Of a stretch of 64,000 nucleotides of DNA, positions 46,665 through 58,212 are shown one piece after another. Origin of the DNA: Gadus chalcogrammus (Eukaryota > Chordata > Actinopteri > Gadiformes > Gadidae); NCBI RefSeq assembly GCF_026213295.1, contig NC_079427.1, positions 30,897,184 through 30,961,183 on the forward strand, read 5' to 3'. Each line of letters begins with the position of its first letter. Positions within the stretch are counted from its first letter, which is position 1. Both the position numbers and the translations under genes were made by a program. The notes under the pieces are model-generated. The model saw only the letters and a list, made by a program, of their open reading frames with translations. It did not search any database and was not told the origin of the DNA.

Positions 46665-46784
46665 GTGAAAAAACCAAAAGGAAAAGCTGCAATCTCTCAC
46701 CAGGAAAGGCCAAAGCAAAGGACCCGCTGAGAGGTATGAAGGGCCTTGAGGACCTACCGGTCGAGACTCAACAGTTATTGAAAG
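46665..46784 (+). CDS. Gene 2: chimeric half-DD exon H3 (120 nt)
   Basis: Third copy, phase 1-1, acceptor CAAAGCAG, donor GTACAG. Product keeps PGKAKAKDPLRGMKGLEDLP. It is followed about 290 bp later by linker exon L7, as H1 is by L6, so exon pair H+L is one duplicated unit. Confidence 0.4.
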
Positions 46785-47072
46785 GTACAGTACTTCATCC
46801 ACACACATGGGCGTCATAGTGGGGGGGGTTACCAAGGGACCCAATGGGGGGAGGGCCCTCAAAGCCTGAGATGAAAAGGCAGGACATGTAGCCATCAGGG
46901 TTTCCCCCAGCATTTTAGAGCCTATTCTTGTTCCAGGTGTTATTTTGAATAATTGTATTTAAATAATATTTCAGTAGTCTGTAGTCGCCCAAACAAGCCC
47001 ATTCATTATTGTCCTTGAGTTGAAAACGAAAAAAGAAAATCCATCTGTAATTTCTCTTGATTTGTCTTTCAG

Positions 47073-47198
47073 GACTTGTAAAGAATCTATCTAAACCTGT
47101 TAAGGAGAAGCCGTCATGCAGTAAGGGACAGGGGAGCCTTCCTGGTGAGCGTTCCTCGTCTCTGCCCCTCAAAATGCCTGCTAGTGACGGGATGCTGG
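47073..47198 (+). CDS. Gene 2: basic/serine linker exon L7 (126 nt)
   Basis: 42 codons, phase 1-1, acceptor TTTGTCTTTCAG, donor GTGAGT. Product GLVKNLSKPVKEKPSCSKGQ and LPLKMPASDGMLG at the end. Compared with L6, VKKE has become VKEK, losing the sumoylation-like motif. Closest upstream exon to the basic linker at 49902. Confidence 0.62.
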
Positions 47199-49901
47199 GT
47201 GAGTTGAAAAATAATCATCATCATAATACATTATAGATCAATCATATAATATAACATAATAAGAAATCATTTTATAAATACATACTTTTTAAACAAGGTC
47301 AACGGTGTGTTGCTTTCTGGAATCTGTTGGGAGTCTGGAACATCAATTCCAAACCTATGGCTTGTTTCGTACAAATGATTCACATGACTGACATTTTATA
47401 GAACCCAACAAAGGCCACACAATCCATTTCTCTAGCTTCTCAAATGACCAAAACTGGAAACACTTGGTCAGACATAGTTCCTAATGGATGTGTTTGCATC
47501 CATAGCCCGGTCATAGAACTCCATAGTTTACTTTACAGTGATGGTCCGTTGCCGTCAGTTACATGTCGATGGTGTCGTATGGCCTTACCCCCTAACTTCA
47601 GGGAAACAGGAGAACAGTAATCCAGTGGCCTGTACTACGAACCTCGATTAGTGGGTTAGCGAGGTATGTTGCGCTCAAAGCCTGGGTTAGCTGGGACACG
47701 AAAGTCGATCTCTTTTAGCGTCGCTGTATCACCATGGTGACTCATGCTCTCAACCAAACCTGGTCGGGAGCAGGTTTTCCATTTGATCATCCTTATGTAT
47801 GTGACCGGCTGAATCTGTTTTGTGTATTTTTCTTAAGTCAAGACGTGACCCACGATCTCAGTCCGGACTCGGGGAAATCCGACGTCCATTTATTGTTTGC
47901 CGCTGAAGATAAATATAAAACAGCTTCCTTTCAGAAAGTGCCCTTAAACAATCCTCCAACTCCTATACAAAGCACACAGAGGGGGAGGGGTACTAGCATG
48001 ATTACACCAAGGTCAGGTGGTGCATGCTAGCATATCGGAATAAAATATAAAGTTCACCAAAACACTGCAATGTATGCATTGATATTTACATGACAATGTA
48101 TAGTCAAAATAATTAATGTAAAGAATGGTAAACTACTAAACCACAAAATGGGGGGGAAATAAATGAATACCTGATTCCCAAGAGAATCAGAACAAAAGGG
48201 AAGAGGGCAGGGGGGGACAGGAAACGTATGGGGCTCGGTGAGAGAGACAGAGTGGAGGTAGCACGTCGGATTTGAACCCCGGTCGCTGGCGTTCGGGTCT
48301 TATACTAATCCACTACGCCACTGCCGCGGCGCTAACTCTCTGCGGTTGAAAACAGATGTGATATATTTCTTACATAGGGGGTATTTAAAGTGAGTTCCCT
48401 AAATTATAGAATAAGGCAGGTTGGGTATATATAATAAGGCAGGTTTTCAAAATGCCTTTGCATTTTGATATCATCATCACTCTATTGGGATTAATGGCGA
48501 AAAAATTCTGCATTTGGCATAGTTATTGTATAGAATATATGCAGAATCTTTTCACTTGAACACATTTATCTAGACTGCCTGATCTATCCAGTTTGTAAAG
48601 GTGAGTAAAATGAAGCGATACACGCCCCTTTCACGTGAACGCGCATTGAACCTAAAGCGGAAAAAACCTGGTTCGACTAATTTAATTGAAAAAATACATT
48701 TCACACACACTACTTCAAAAGTATCTCATATAATAACATAATAAGACCATACATAATTTTTTGACCAAGGTCAAAGGTGTGTGGCTTTCTGGAAACATCC
48801 TTTTGGGATTCTGGGATATCAATTGTAAGCCACTGGCTTGTTTCAAACATACATCATACACAGGACTTTTTCTAGTTGTCATACAGTGATTCAAACGTTT
48901 ATCAAGGATTGCCAACTCAAAAGCAGTTTATAGTATTAATCTGAGAAATTGCAGGACTTTGTAGAATAACTTCCAGAGCGTGAAATAGTGAGTATTTGTG
49001 CTGAGCAGGAATCTCCCCGGCGGCCACGACTGCCATGGCCGTCGTCGCCCCGCTATCTGGCCGTGATGCCCTTCTGAAAATCGTATGCCCAGAGGGAGGG
49101 TTATTGTAATTTTTTAGCAATCGTTATTATAATGTGTAATTAAAAATACAAATATTATTTATGGCAAATTCTAAACTTATAGACAATAATAAAGTTTTAA
49201 CGTTAACAAATTCACTCAACTTATTTTCTTTTTGAAAAAGAAGTGGAGAATTATTGCAAAAGGGCTCTTCAAGATGCAGATAAAAACTGCAAAACAATGA
49301 ACAATTTCTCTAGAAGCGTTACGCTGTTTAGTAAAAAGGTGTTAATGCTTTTAGAAATGTATTTGTCTATTTAGGTTAAATCTAAATCATGTTTTTTAAC
49401 TTAAGGTCTTGATGCCCTGGCATGTGGCCTTTGTGCCCCAAAAGAATTGCCCCGCTGCAAGCCAAGTGGCCTTGCCCCTAAAATCACGAAATTCCAGGCC
49501 TAGTAAATAAAAATGCCTATTCTCATATTGAGACAAATCATGATCACTGTCCTATAGCATCCATTTTTTGTGAGTCTCAATGTCTAATTCAAATGCTGTT
49601 AGAAATATGGGACAATTGCTTCATTTTGTTTATATGCCCAAATCATTGAAGTTCAGACGCATTTAAATGGTTGCTGGCAGTGCAAGTACGGTATATCACA
49701 CAATTAAACGAGGATAAACACCATGCATTTTTGTCGATTTATTTTGTATTATAATTGTTGATTCATACTTGGCAGAAATATTCAAGTGGATATTTCACGG
49801 AGGTGCGGCGCCCTAGCGCCCCCTATTGACCCACCGCCACTGCTTGGAAGGTTTATGGTTGACATCGTAAGTCCGACTGACGATCCTTTTTCATATCGTA
49901 G
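47199..49901 (+). other. Intron with a repetitive insert and a SINE-like tRNA
   Basis: Unique intron with repeats of the CATAGTTTACTTTACAG unit at 47521, a probable DNA element beginning near 47625 (GGCCTGTACTACGAACC) and ending near 48680, and a tRNA-derived segment inside it. After 48690 the intron continues as in 30720. No exon seen. Confidence 0.4.
48254..48335 (-). repeat. tRNA-derived segment, likely SINE head
   Basis: On the minus strand a box A match (TGGCGTAGTGG, 48320-48310) and box B (GGTTCAAATCC, 48278-48268) are spaced as in a tRNA, with a T-arm-like GGGGTTCAAATCC. The acceptor stem does not pair well and no CCA-type end is evident, so a SINE or tRNA pseudogene is more likely than a working tRNA. 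Confidence 0.55.
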
Positions 49902-49949
49902 GAAATATATCCAAGAAGACGGTGGTAAAGCCAAGGAAACCAAAAAGAG
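49902..49949 (+). CDS. Gene 2: basic linker exon K1 (48 nt)
   Basis: 16 codons, phase 1-1, after ATATCGTAG and before GTAAGG. Product NISKKTVVKPRKPKR is strongly basic. Same length and phase as the exons at 183 and 50894. Immediately upstream of the last CARD. Confidence 0.55.
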
Positions 49950-50396
49950 GTAAGGGTTTTGCTGTGTTCCTTGGCTCCTTTGAGAAAATATTACATCATT
50001 TCTTCTAAAATCCAAACATTGTTGATATAGGCTTCATTAAGAGCACAGACAACGGACAACGGTTGACCGAGCTGGCCCAAGACAGAACACCTCACCGACC
50101 GCATCTCACCTGACTAACTATATAACGAGGAACTGCTTATTCTTATGGAAAAGTGAACTTAATGTAGTATATTTTGATTAAACCAAGTCTAGCAAACAAA
50201 CATCTTATTGATGAGATATGTTGTGGGGGACAAGGTGGTACGACAAATGGTTTAAAATATACAGAGATCAAGAAGAGATTAATCAATGTCTCCTGAATTC
50301 TGTGGTCCAAAATTCTGAACAATGTGTTGAACACCCTGCCTCAACTATCGTGTTTCCATGCCGTCATTTTTTTTTGCCTTTTGATTTATTTTCCAG

Positions 50397-50675
50397 TGGA
50401 GCTTCGAATGGTCCGTTGTGAATTTGTGAAGACAGTTAAAATCTCAGTTATCAGAGGTCTCCTGGATGACCTTTTGGAGCAGAAAGTGTTCAGTACTGAG
50501 GACAAAGTCTCTGTCATGGAGAACGAGAGGAGCAGAAAGGACCGAGCACGGTGTCTGATCGATATGGTGATCGGTAAAGGGGAGAAAGCAAGTCGGATAA
50601 TGATTGCTAGTATGAAGAAGAAGTACAATGACTTATGCTCCACCCTGGGTCTTATCTCTTCTCCTGCTGGTGTGG
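50397..50675 (+). CDS. Gene 2: caspase-1-like CARD exon E
   Basis: 93 codons, phase 1-1, acceptor TTATTTTCCAG, donor GTGAGT. Distinct from the A-D CARDs and closest in pattern to fish caspase-1-type CARDs: MVRCEFVKTVKISVI (helix 1), LLDDLLEQKVFSTEDK, RARCLIDMVIGKGEKAS, MIASMKKKYNDLCSTLGL. All six helices present. It sits between two basic linker exons, a unit that precedes the DD, giving a CARD-linker-DD order like RAIDD. Likely the ancestral CARD of the gene family; A-D may be a later expansion. Confidence 0.82.
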
Positions 50676-50893
50676 GTGAGTTGTTACCATGAATGTACTT
50701 TTTAAAACGGTCAGTACCAGCTTTGTTTTGACAAGAGGGGTTAAAGGACAGCTTCTTTGTCCTTTAGTCCACTGGGATCCACTGATTCATTATCGTCCAC
50801 TCGGGATTACATTTGTGTGGAATAAAACTTTACACTTGGTAGGTTTATGGCTGACATCGTAAGATGGACTGACAATCCTTTTACATATCCTAG

Positions 50894-50941
50894 GACATGT
50901 AGACGACAAGACGTTGGTAAAGCAAAGGAAACAAAACAAAG
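50894..50941 (+). CDS. Gene 2: basic linker exon K2 (48 nt)
   Basis: 16 codons, phase 1-1, after ATCCTAG and before GTAAGG; product with VDDKTLVKQRKQNK. Direct counterpart of the exon at 183 in gene 1. Flanking introns of K1 and K2 are also similar, so this is a local duplication. Confidence 0.55.
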
Positions 50942-51587
50942 GTAAGGGTTGTGCTGTGTTCCTTGGAGAACATATTACATATTTTCTTCTAAAAATGCTG
51001 ATCTTACCGGATACCTTTCATAGGCTTGTTACAGGTTTGTAGACTCACCCTAACCCCGTAAACCAGTGGCAATTTCTCTAAGACTACAAGGGAACCTTGG
51101 CCTCCCCTAAAACTTAAAAAATTAAATGGTCAACTATATACTGTTGTGTTAACATTTCATTGACTAAAAATGCGTTAGAAAACGTCCATCTCAAAGACGA
51201 GTTTGTTCAGAATCAGCTGCTTATCGCAGGTCGACTGACTAGATTTCCTTCTCATAAATTCCCATAGCGTCACACTGCATTTGCTTGTTGAAAGTCAGCG
51301 TCCACCGACTTCAATGGGGCTGCATAGAACAACTTTTTTTAGTGCGTTGACAGATTTTTGCTTCGATTATGTCCCTCCCACGGACTTGGCTTGGTCCAGT
51401 TAGGCTTTCAGATTGCACCAGAGTTTGGTGAGATAATCTGCCTGTTTTTTTCTCTGCCTGTTTCTGCTCTACCAATTGAATTCTCTGCCTTGTGATTTTC
51501 TGTTTTTGGATTTTTCATTCCATGTTGGAACTTTGCCTGGATCTTTTGTGCGTTACAGTTTTGACTTTAGAAAATGAATAAATATTT

Positions 51588-51848
51588 TTGCCAATTGCAT
51601 CTGGTCTTCACCTGGGTCCTTATCTGCAACCCTTAACAATGGAGTTGGACAGTGCAATGCCTCAGCTTTACAAAATGTTCTCATTAGTGGCAACAATAGG
51701 AGCTACATCTGCAGGTGTAGAAAGGAGCTTCTCCTGTTTAAAGTGGCTCAAGTCCTACACCCGTAACACAATGGGCCAAGGCCGTTTAACCAGCCTTTCC
51801 CTGCTGGCCACTGAGAGGACAATGATGGTCACTGGAAAAGACAGCTAG
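51588..51848 (+). pseudogene. hAT transposase C-terminal (hATC) relic, copy 2
   Basis: Open plus-strand stretch with LDSAMPQLYKMFSLVATIGA, TSAGVERSFSCLKWLKSYTR and NTMGQGRLTSLSLLATE, the hAT dimerisation region, ending at TAG 51846-51848. The rest of the transposase is absent. Shared with gene 1 (773-982), where it is broken. Confidence 0.7.
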
Positions 51849-51943
51849 TTGGTATCACAGGGTCACATAGCATTTCCTTGAAAGGGAACAGGGCAGAATT
51901 TACACATAAATAAATTGACAATTTATGTAATGTACATCTTCAG

Positions 51944-52021
51944 GAAATGGAGGCCGGAAAAGAAATGGAAGTAAATCTGAAGAAGTGGCCCATAAGAAAC
52001 CTTGCACGGTAGATGTGTCAG
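51944..52021 (+). CDS. Gene 2: 78-nt hydrophilic linker exon
   Basis: 26 codons, phase 1-1, acceptor CATCTTCAG, donor GTGAGC. Product KRNGSKSEEVAHKKP and TVDVS at the end. Nearly the same as the gene 1 exon at 1078. Confidence 0.6.
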
Positions 52022-52154
52022 GTGAGCGGGTGTCATCTTTTGAATCAGATGATTGGTCTCAGGACAAATGATTAAGAAGTATGTTTCGTGAGTGTTTTCT
52101 CTTTTGAGATGTCTTGATCTGCCTGTATGTGGATTGTCTTTGTCTTTTTTTCAG

Positions 52155-52445
52155 ACAGCATCACTGAAACCCACTCCACAGGGCAGACTCTGACTGACAA
52201 GGAGCTCATGAATGTGGCCGATACGCTGGGACAGGAGTGGGAGCCGGCTGCCATCCACCTGGAGCTAACGACCAAAGATTTGGATGACATCAAGGCAGAA
52301 CATAGACCTGTGGCCATGCAGAAGCTGATGATGTTGGTGCGGTGGAAGGGCCGAAGACCACCAGGAAAGGCAACAGCACAGGACCTGCTGAATTGTCTGA
52401 CTGACCTGAAGCACCTACCGGTCGAGACTCATCAGTTATTGACAG
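52155..52445 (+). CDS. Gene 2: C-terminal death-domain exon
   Basis: 97 codons, phase 1-1, acceptor TCTTTTTTTCAG, donor GTAACG. DD pattern with LTDKELMNVADTLGQEWEPAA, TTKDLDDIKAEH, MMLVRWKG and GKATAQDLLNCLTDL. Against the gene 1 DD the changes are mostly replacements (about 32 to 4 silent) including several charge reversals in the last helix (LEDVPAE to LKHLPVE). Reading past the donor would end at TGA near 52488. Role: DD-DD assembly, partner unknown. Confidence 0.82.
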
Positions 52446-52627
52446 GTAACGTACTTCACCCACACACAGTGAACGTCCAGCCCATTTGAGCAGCCCCCCT
52501 CTTTTACGGGATCCATTCGTTTCCATTCAATATTATTTGTGGTAGTAATGTAATGTGGTCGCAGTTGCAATTGAGTTGAACTTGGTTTTTGTATGTGCAC
52601 TAAGGACCTGTCTGTTTGCTTCCTCAG

Positions 52628-52680
52628 AATTGATGAAGTGCCATAGTGAACTAGATGGCTCTGTCCAAAGAAAACAGTGA
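52628..52680 (+). CDS. Gene 2: terminal coding exon
   Basis: After TTTGCTTCCTCAG the phase-1 frame reads ELMKCHSELDGSVQRKQ and stops at TGA 52678-52680. A hydrophilic 17-residue tail. Gene 1 has an earlier stop in the same exon. Confidence 0.5.
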
Positions 52681-52947
52681 AGATATGCAGAATTACCTGA
52701 AACAGTGAAGCTGTCTGTGAATGCATCCTGGTCGTTGGGATACGGCCAGATGATGAAAGAAAGATTATTCGAAAGTGTAAGCAGCCGTAAGAGCTAGGCT
52801 CTTGTCGAGTCCATCTTTACCGTATAAACTGTTTAAATGGCACAATTGCTCATGCAGCTTTGCTCCACCAGTGGTCAAGATGCACATACTCGGCCAAGGC
52901 ATTTTTTTTTGAAGCATTGGCATCAGTTGCGACCCTGTGCTGTGTTA

Positions 52948-53421
52948 ATGTAACCTGACTCGCGACCACAGAGGAATTTCGTTCCAACTAGCTCCACTCA
53001 TCCATCTGGGATCGCTCCCAGATTTGGGGACCAGATTTAATGGTCGAGCCAATCAGGACTGTCGGGCGGGATTTGTATATATGTGACGTAGCGGACAAGG
53101 GACTGTTTTGATTCAGACAACAATGGCGGCTCGCATCGAGGAGGCAAGCGTCAACATTGATGATGCTATTTCATCCGTGTTGTCCAATCTAGCGAATATT
53201 CTTTCTTTAAAAGAACATCAGAGAGCGCTCTCATCAGCGTCACGGGTTGGTTTCGATGTGAGTGGTTGAAGTAGCACGTCAATAAAGATGACGGACAAGT
53301 GGTTTATCCAATCAAGGATTTTTGTTATGGCCCATCCTTCTAAAACACCTCTCCAATGGATTGATCATACATGGATGAGTGGAGCTAGGTGGAAAAAATT
53401 CATCGGGCGAGAGTCAGGTTA
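52948..53421. mobile_element. DNA element with helicase-gene remnant, ~474 bp
   Basis: Inverted ends TAACCTGACTCGC and GCGAGAGTCAGGTTA; GTGTTA occurs on both flanks (52942-52947, 53422-53427) and once in the gene 1 copy (near 2090), an empty site. ORF 53123-53269 reads MAARIEEASVNIDDAISSVL, then LSLKEHQR, resembling the N-terminus of the RecQ-like helicases carried by some fish DNA transposons, and stops. Family uncertain. Confidence 0.65.
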
Positions 53422-53960
53422 GTGTTATCGGCCACTTCCACAGAAATTCAAAATATAGACATTTATTAAATTCTGTACTTTTACATTACATTTATTTAGC
53501 TGACACTTAAGTGCAAAGCAACTTACAGTAATTGCATTCCACAATGGAAGATGAAACCCAAAAAGCAGGAATCATGCAAGTACATGAAATGCGTTCAATA
53601 AGGGAGCTTCTTTAATTGCTATATTACAAAAAAACGAGAGATGAGTTTTCAGTCTGCAGTCTTTTTCCAAAAGTCTTGACCTTGTAAAGTAATCATTGAT
53701 ATCATGTTTAGAATAGATCCTCCTTCCTCTGCTAGTACTAAGCTGTTCCCCTCAGGTACCTCCTATAGACAGGTATAGAGGTATAGATGGTTGTGATCAC
53801 TGAAACAACTTTTTTCTGAACATTTGTGTTGACATTGTGCCAAAGCAAGATAATGATTATTTAACAATCCACTAGGATTGTGTCAGTTCATTGTTTTTAT
53901 ATATATTATGTTAACTTTCTGAGCCCGAGCCAGGAAGGTTCAGATGTCTGTTTGGGGAAA

Positions 53961-53966
53961 AATAAA
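53961..53966 (+). terminator. Candidate poly(A) signal of gene 2
   Basis: AATAAA in GGGGAAAAATAAAAGTGG, conserved with 2655-2660. Confidence 0.45.
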
Positions 53967-54144
53967 AGTGGGAAAGGTGGGAAAGGCTGCCTTCTTGCTT
54001 CATTGTCCAACATATTCAATATCAATTAAAACTAGTCTACTCAAGTAGGGCTATTAGTCCCGTTCAGATTAGTAATTATTAGATTGACATGGGTATAAAA
54101 TTGCGCTCAATGTAAAAGGACCTTTACTTGTAAGCTGTGACCTA

Positions 54145-56480
54145 TATGCCCTATCCCAATGTCCGGACTCACAGACTTTGCTGCGTGTTCTCGGAAAATT
54201 ATTAAGGCTTTAGGGCTGTCCCAATGTCAAAATCCAAAGGGCGTGAGGGTTTGAGTCCACACTTACCGAGCCCTTTCTGTGAGTCCATATCCATGGTTTA
54301 CATAGGAATGAATGGGCGCCATTTTGGAATCCGTTGTAATGTCCATTTTATAATGTGTCCATGGTCAAGGGCGTCAGTTTGTTTTTAGAAGTGGTGGGGA
54401 CAATAACCATAAGCTTGAGTGTGGTTTGAAAAGTGCTGGGTACCCTTATGTAAGCTATTCATCCATTCAACGCTGCATTACAATATGCTCAGTGTATCGT
54501 CAGGTGTTGAAAATCCTATTCGAACAATAAGTTGAAAACACAGTTTGTGTTTTGGCTTGTTTTGCAAAACGGCGTTGGAAACACCAGGGTATTGGCTCGG
54601 AATATGTAATACTAATACACACAGGACAAAGAACAGTGTTGGCAATTTAACACTTATCTTGACATCAAAAAAGTTTACCAGACAAACAATGCCAGACTGT
54701 AAAGGGGGTACGAAATGAAACAAGGTACTGAGCATCAGCCTTTTGAAGACGAGCAAGGGCTGCTGGTAGCATATGTGATGCTGCATAAAAAAAAAAAAAA
54801 AAAAGCGCCCAGAGGAGAATTGCATCTGCCAAATCCTGACCACCAGTAAACACTTGCGAAGGACCAATGTAGACTTCACTCGTTGCAACAACATAAGCAA
54901 ATTGCCCGCAAATAAAATATCCTACAGTTTAGGATAATCACACAGGTTATGCGAGAACATATTTATGTCAGGATAGGCCTACCAGGCTCCAAGTCGTCAC
55001 ATATCTCAAATCAGACAAAACAACTATAACCACATTGGCATAGCAATCGCACCGTGTGTAGCTGCTACTGGCTGCAATCTATATAAACAATGCATACTAG
55101 CTGGAGCACCAACCAGAATCGGATCACAATCGCTTAGGACCGTGGGTAACCTTTGGCCAGGTCATCACGAGCAAACAGAACCAGCAGCAAAGTTTACGTA
55201 AACCAATTTCTTACCTTATGTGGCCCTCCACATTCAGGCTAGATGATGTATCCATATCGTTATCCAGTGTCACAAACATACTTTTATAGGAAGCAAAAGG
55301 ACCGGCTATTTTCTGAAAAAAAAATCAATTTTGGATGTCTGTCTTGAAACTTCTCCAGTGCGTTCACACCAAACGCAACGGGGCGACAAGATCCCATACA
55401 AAGTGAACGTATAGACGCGTATCGGGCGAATTTTTTGGATTTGTCGCGCCACACTTTCGCCGTGCACTGGCGAGCGCATTCACGAGGATTTGTGGCGCGA
55501 CAAATACGCTCGAGTTGAAAGATTTCAACTTTGACACGAATTTCGCGTGATGACAGCCAATTAGCGTTCAACAGCGTGGCCACTGAGTGACATGTGTAAC
55601 ATAACAGCCAATCAGCGTTCAACCGTCAAACTCAGTGCAGTGCAGTCCGGGGTGAACTGCAGCATGGAGGAGAAAGTGATTGTTGCCGTTTGCGACTCTC
55701 GGAGCTCTTTATATAATAGTATATAATATAATATAATTGTATATATAATATAATATAATGGTAATATCACGGCCAAAAGCTCTGTGCGCCTCCGGATGGC
55801 CGTAGCGCGGGGAGCTCATAGGGATTGGGCTTCTCGGGAGTTGGGGTTTGTTTACCGGCGTTGTTATAGGTTCCGGTCTTTTGTGTTCCAACGGTTTATT
55901 AGGTAGGTAGGCCTATCTAATAAATGATGTCTTCGTGCGCGCCTATTGCATGATTTTAGACTTGACGATTTCGGTTGAGTATTTGGGGATTTTTTCAGTC
56001 GCATTCGGTTTGCATATCTTTAAAAGTGGTGGGGACAAAATTCGTATTTCAAATAGTGGGGGGGACATGTCCCCCCGTCCCCCCCGTAATCGACGCTTAT
56101 GACCATCATCGATCACTTGGAATGGGTGCATTTGTTTTGTGACACCAGGGAAAAACAGGTTGAGTCGCTGAAGCAAAACAGTTGATATTCCTCTGTGGTC
56201 GCATAACAAGAGCACAACGAGTCAGTAGAGCCAACGATATCTCGAGTGTCATAATACCGATATGAGGATGAAAATTTAAATCAGGTTGCTGTCGGGCGCT
56301 TCTTCCCAAGGCACGCCGTGCTTCGAGTGGAACTACAAGCTGCTGCCGCTTCAGTTGTCTAATACTGTTGGCTCTGCGCTCTCGTTCTTCAGTAGGCAGC
56401 GGGCTACAGATCGCCCCAGCATCACACCAAACGTAGGCAAAGGGACATCGGATCGCCCCAAATTGGTGCCCTAATAAATG
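54145..56480. other. Intergenic DNA with dispersed elements
   Basis: 54367-56103 looks like one DNA element, with GGGCGTC near the left end, GTGGTGGGGACA near both ends and GACGCTTAT at the right. A MITE beginning GCGTTCACACCAAACGC lies inside at 55357, ending near 55870. The ORF at 54478-54900 contains a poly-A-encoded Phe run and no domain. No host gene seen. Confidence 0.4.
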
Positions 56481-57900
56481 CGGCTCTTTACCATCTTTAT
56501 CACTAGCTGCCCAGCACAGGACCGGCCAGGGCGGAAGCCAGCTTGATCTCGAGTAAGCTTGGTGTCTATAAGTGGCATAAGGCGTTGGAGTAATAGCCTC
56601 TCGTAGTAGGGGCTGTAGCTCTATGGGGGTGCTCTATGTCTCGTAGTCTGTAGCTCTATGGGGATGATGGGTCCTTTCCAGGTTTGGAAATTGCGACAGT
56701 CTTGGCCTTTCTCCATACAGGTGGGATGGTTTCTGTGCCATGCATGAGTTCAGCATTTCTAGCAGCCAGGTCATCCCTTTAGGTCCCAGGTGCTGTATCA
56801 TTTAGGCCAGTACATCATCGATTCCTGCTACTTTCCCGAGTTATTCTAGGTCAAAGGGCTTGGTGAGAGCGCTGGCTGGTTGAGGGCAGTCTGGTACCGC
56901 TGTCCGGCGGCATTCTCCTGTGGGTCTGCGCCGGTTTTGGCTGAGACCGTTTGCCACCAGCTGTGCTGCAACGGAGTTTGCTGTGACTGTTGGTGAGCGT
57001 GGGCGGTGTGGTATTATCTTCACAGAGATGGCGGATTTTGGCCCATGCCTTCCTGCTGTTATTGGTCATGTTTGTGTTTTCTATCAGCTCCTTTCAGGCT
57101 TGCCTTCGATCTTCCCCGACTGTGTTCAACAGGATCTCACCGAGTTCCATGGTGGTGAAGGAGAAAGGGTCCTCTTGGTATGCCCTGTGGTAGGCTTCCA
57201 GCAGATCGCTGGATGTTTCAGTCAGCCCGGGGATGTACTCAGTCTGGCATTCTCTTGGTATGTGTCGCCTGGCTGACCTTTTCAGCAGTTCTGTGAACAT
57301 GGTATAGTTCTTGGGGTGTGGAGGAATGCTTGGGATGGGGTCTTCAGTCTCCTGTTGGAATGACATTCAGGTGGCCTTCTGCAGATTGAACCTTCTGCGG
57401 AAGGGGACGGTTGTTGCTTGGAGAACGGATCAGATGGTTATGGTGATTGGCTGGTGTTGCTTGTGGGGAATAGGGTTCAGGACCTCTTTCACAGCTCTGG
57501 ATATTAGTTCCCTCTTCACACAGACAAGGTCTGGGTTATATCCTCGTTTCCATCTGGTGCTGTGGAAAGATTTAGGCAGTTTGGCGTTGTGGATCAGGGT
57601 CAGGTGTTTCGACTCGAGCCAGGTTTCGACTTCCTCTCCATCTTGATTGTTCACTGCATAACCCCACAATGTGCTATGGGCATTGACGTCCCCAATGCTG
57701 ATGGGGTATCTCCCCTTGCATCTGTCTGGCAGTTCAGAGTGGATATACAGACTTTTGGGGGGTTTGTACACTGATGTGACGGAGACGTTTGGGAGGGCAA
57801 CTGTGATGGTTTCCATTTGCCCTTCTGTGGTGTGGGTGCAGACCTCTTCGATCGCGAGGTTTGTTCTGCTGGATACAGCTGACGCATGCTGTCTGTGTCG
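56480..57900 (-). pseudogene. LINE fragment (I/Jockey-like): endonuclease and RT start
   Basis: Minus strand. 57816-57430 holds an apurinic-type endonuclease region with VYKPPKSLY, SIGDVNAHSTLWGY (normally GDFNAH) and NPDLVCV. 57366-57094 and 57069-56841 give the region between endonuclease and RT (ELLKRSARRHIPRE). 56860-56640 reads as the RT start (ideally GPKGMTWLLEMLN, PPVWRKAKTV). Many frame breaks; the RT core is missing. Confidence 0.65.
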
Positions 57901-58212
57901 GATCTCTGTATACCTTAGGTAGGTATACAGATATTGGCCTGCTGATAGTAATAATCATATAGCAATATGAGATTGAACAAATCAGTGTTTCCCACGCTGC
58001 ACCACGGGGAGGTTTGTGTAATAGCAGCCAACTACAATTATCCTTACGCTGCATGTAAATCCCCCCAAGTCACTGCAATGATACACACTTCACATACAGG
58101 CATTAGTTTGTCGTTTATTCATAAACTGCAGTAAAAAAAAAAGTGCATTATCACAAAAACATAAATAAAACAAAAGATCCCCCCCTCTCCTTGGTATTAA
58201 ATGTGCAATATA

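Larger units (their letters stand above)
52681..53966 (+). other. Probable 3' UTR of gene 2
   Basis: Matches 1781-2660 of gene 1 apart from a 474-bp insertion at 52948-53421. Contains the same dispersed repeat tail at about 53480-53620. Confidence 0.4.
50700..54144 (+). repeat. Segmental duplication D1, copy 2 (3' end of gene 2)
   Basis: Collinear with 1-2919; ends at ACCTAT (54144) where similarity stops. Differences are mostly single bases plus the 474-bp element and an indel near 51330-51550. Confidence 0.85.

Noticed and set aside
48254..48335. Functional tRNA gene
   Set aside because: Box A and box B are present but stems pair poorly and the context is repetitive; called a SINE-type head instead.
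54478..54900. 140-codon minus-strand ORF with a poly-Phe run
   Set aside because: The run comes from an A-homopolymer, and the ORF lies in a repeat-like element with no recognised domain.
57671..57922. Plus-strand ORFs in 56.9-57.9 kb
   Set aside because: They are antisense to the LINE endonuclease region.
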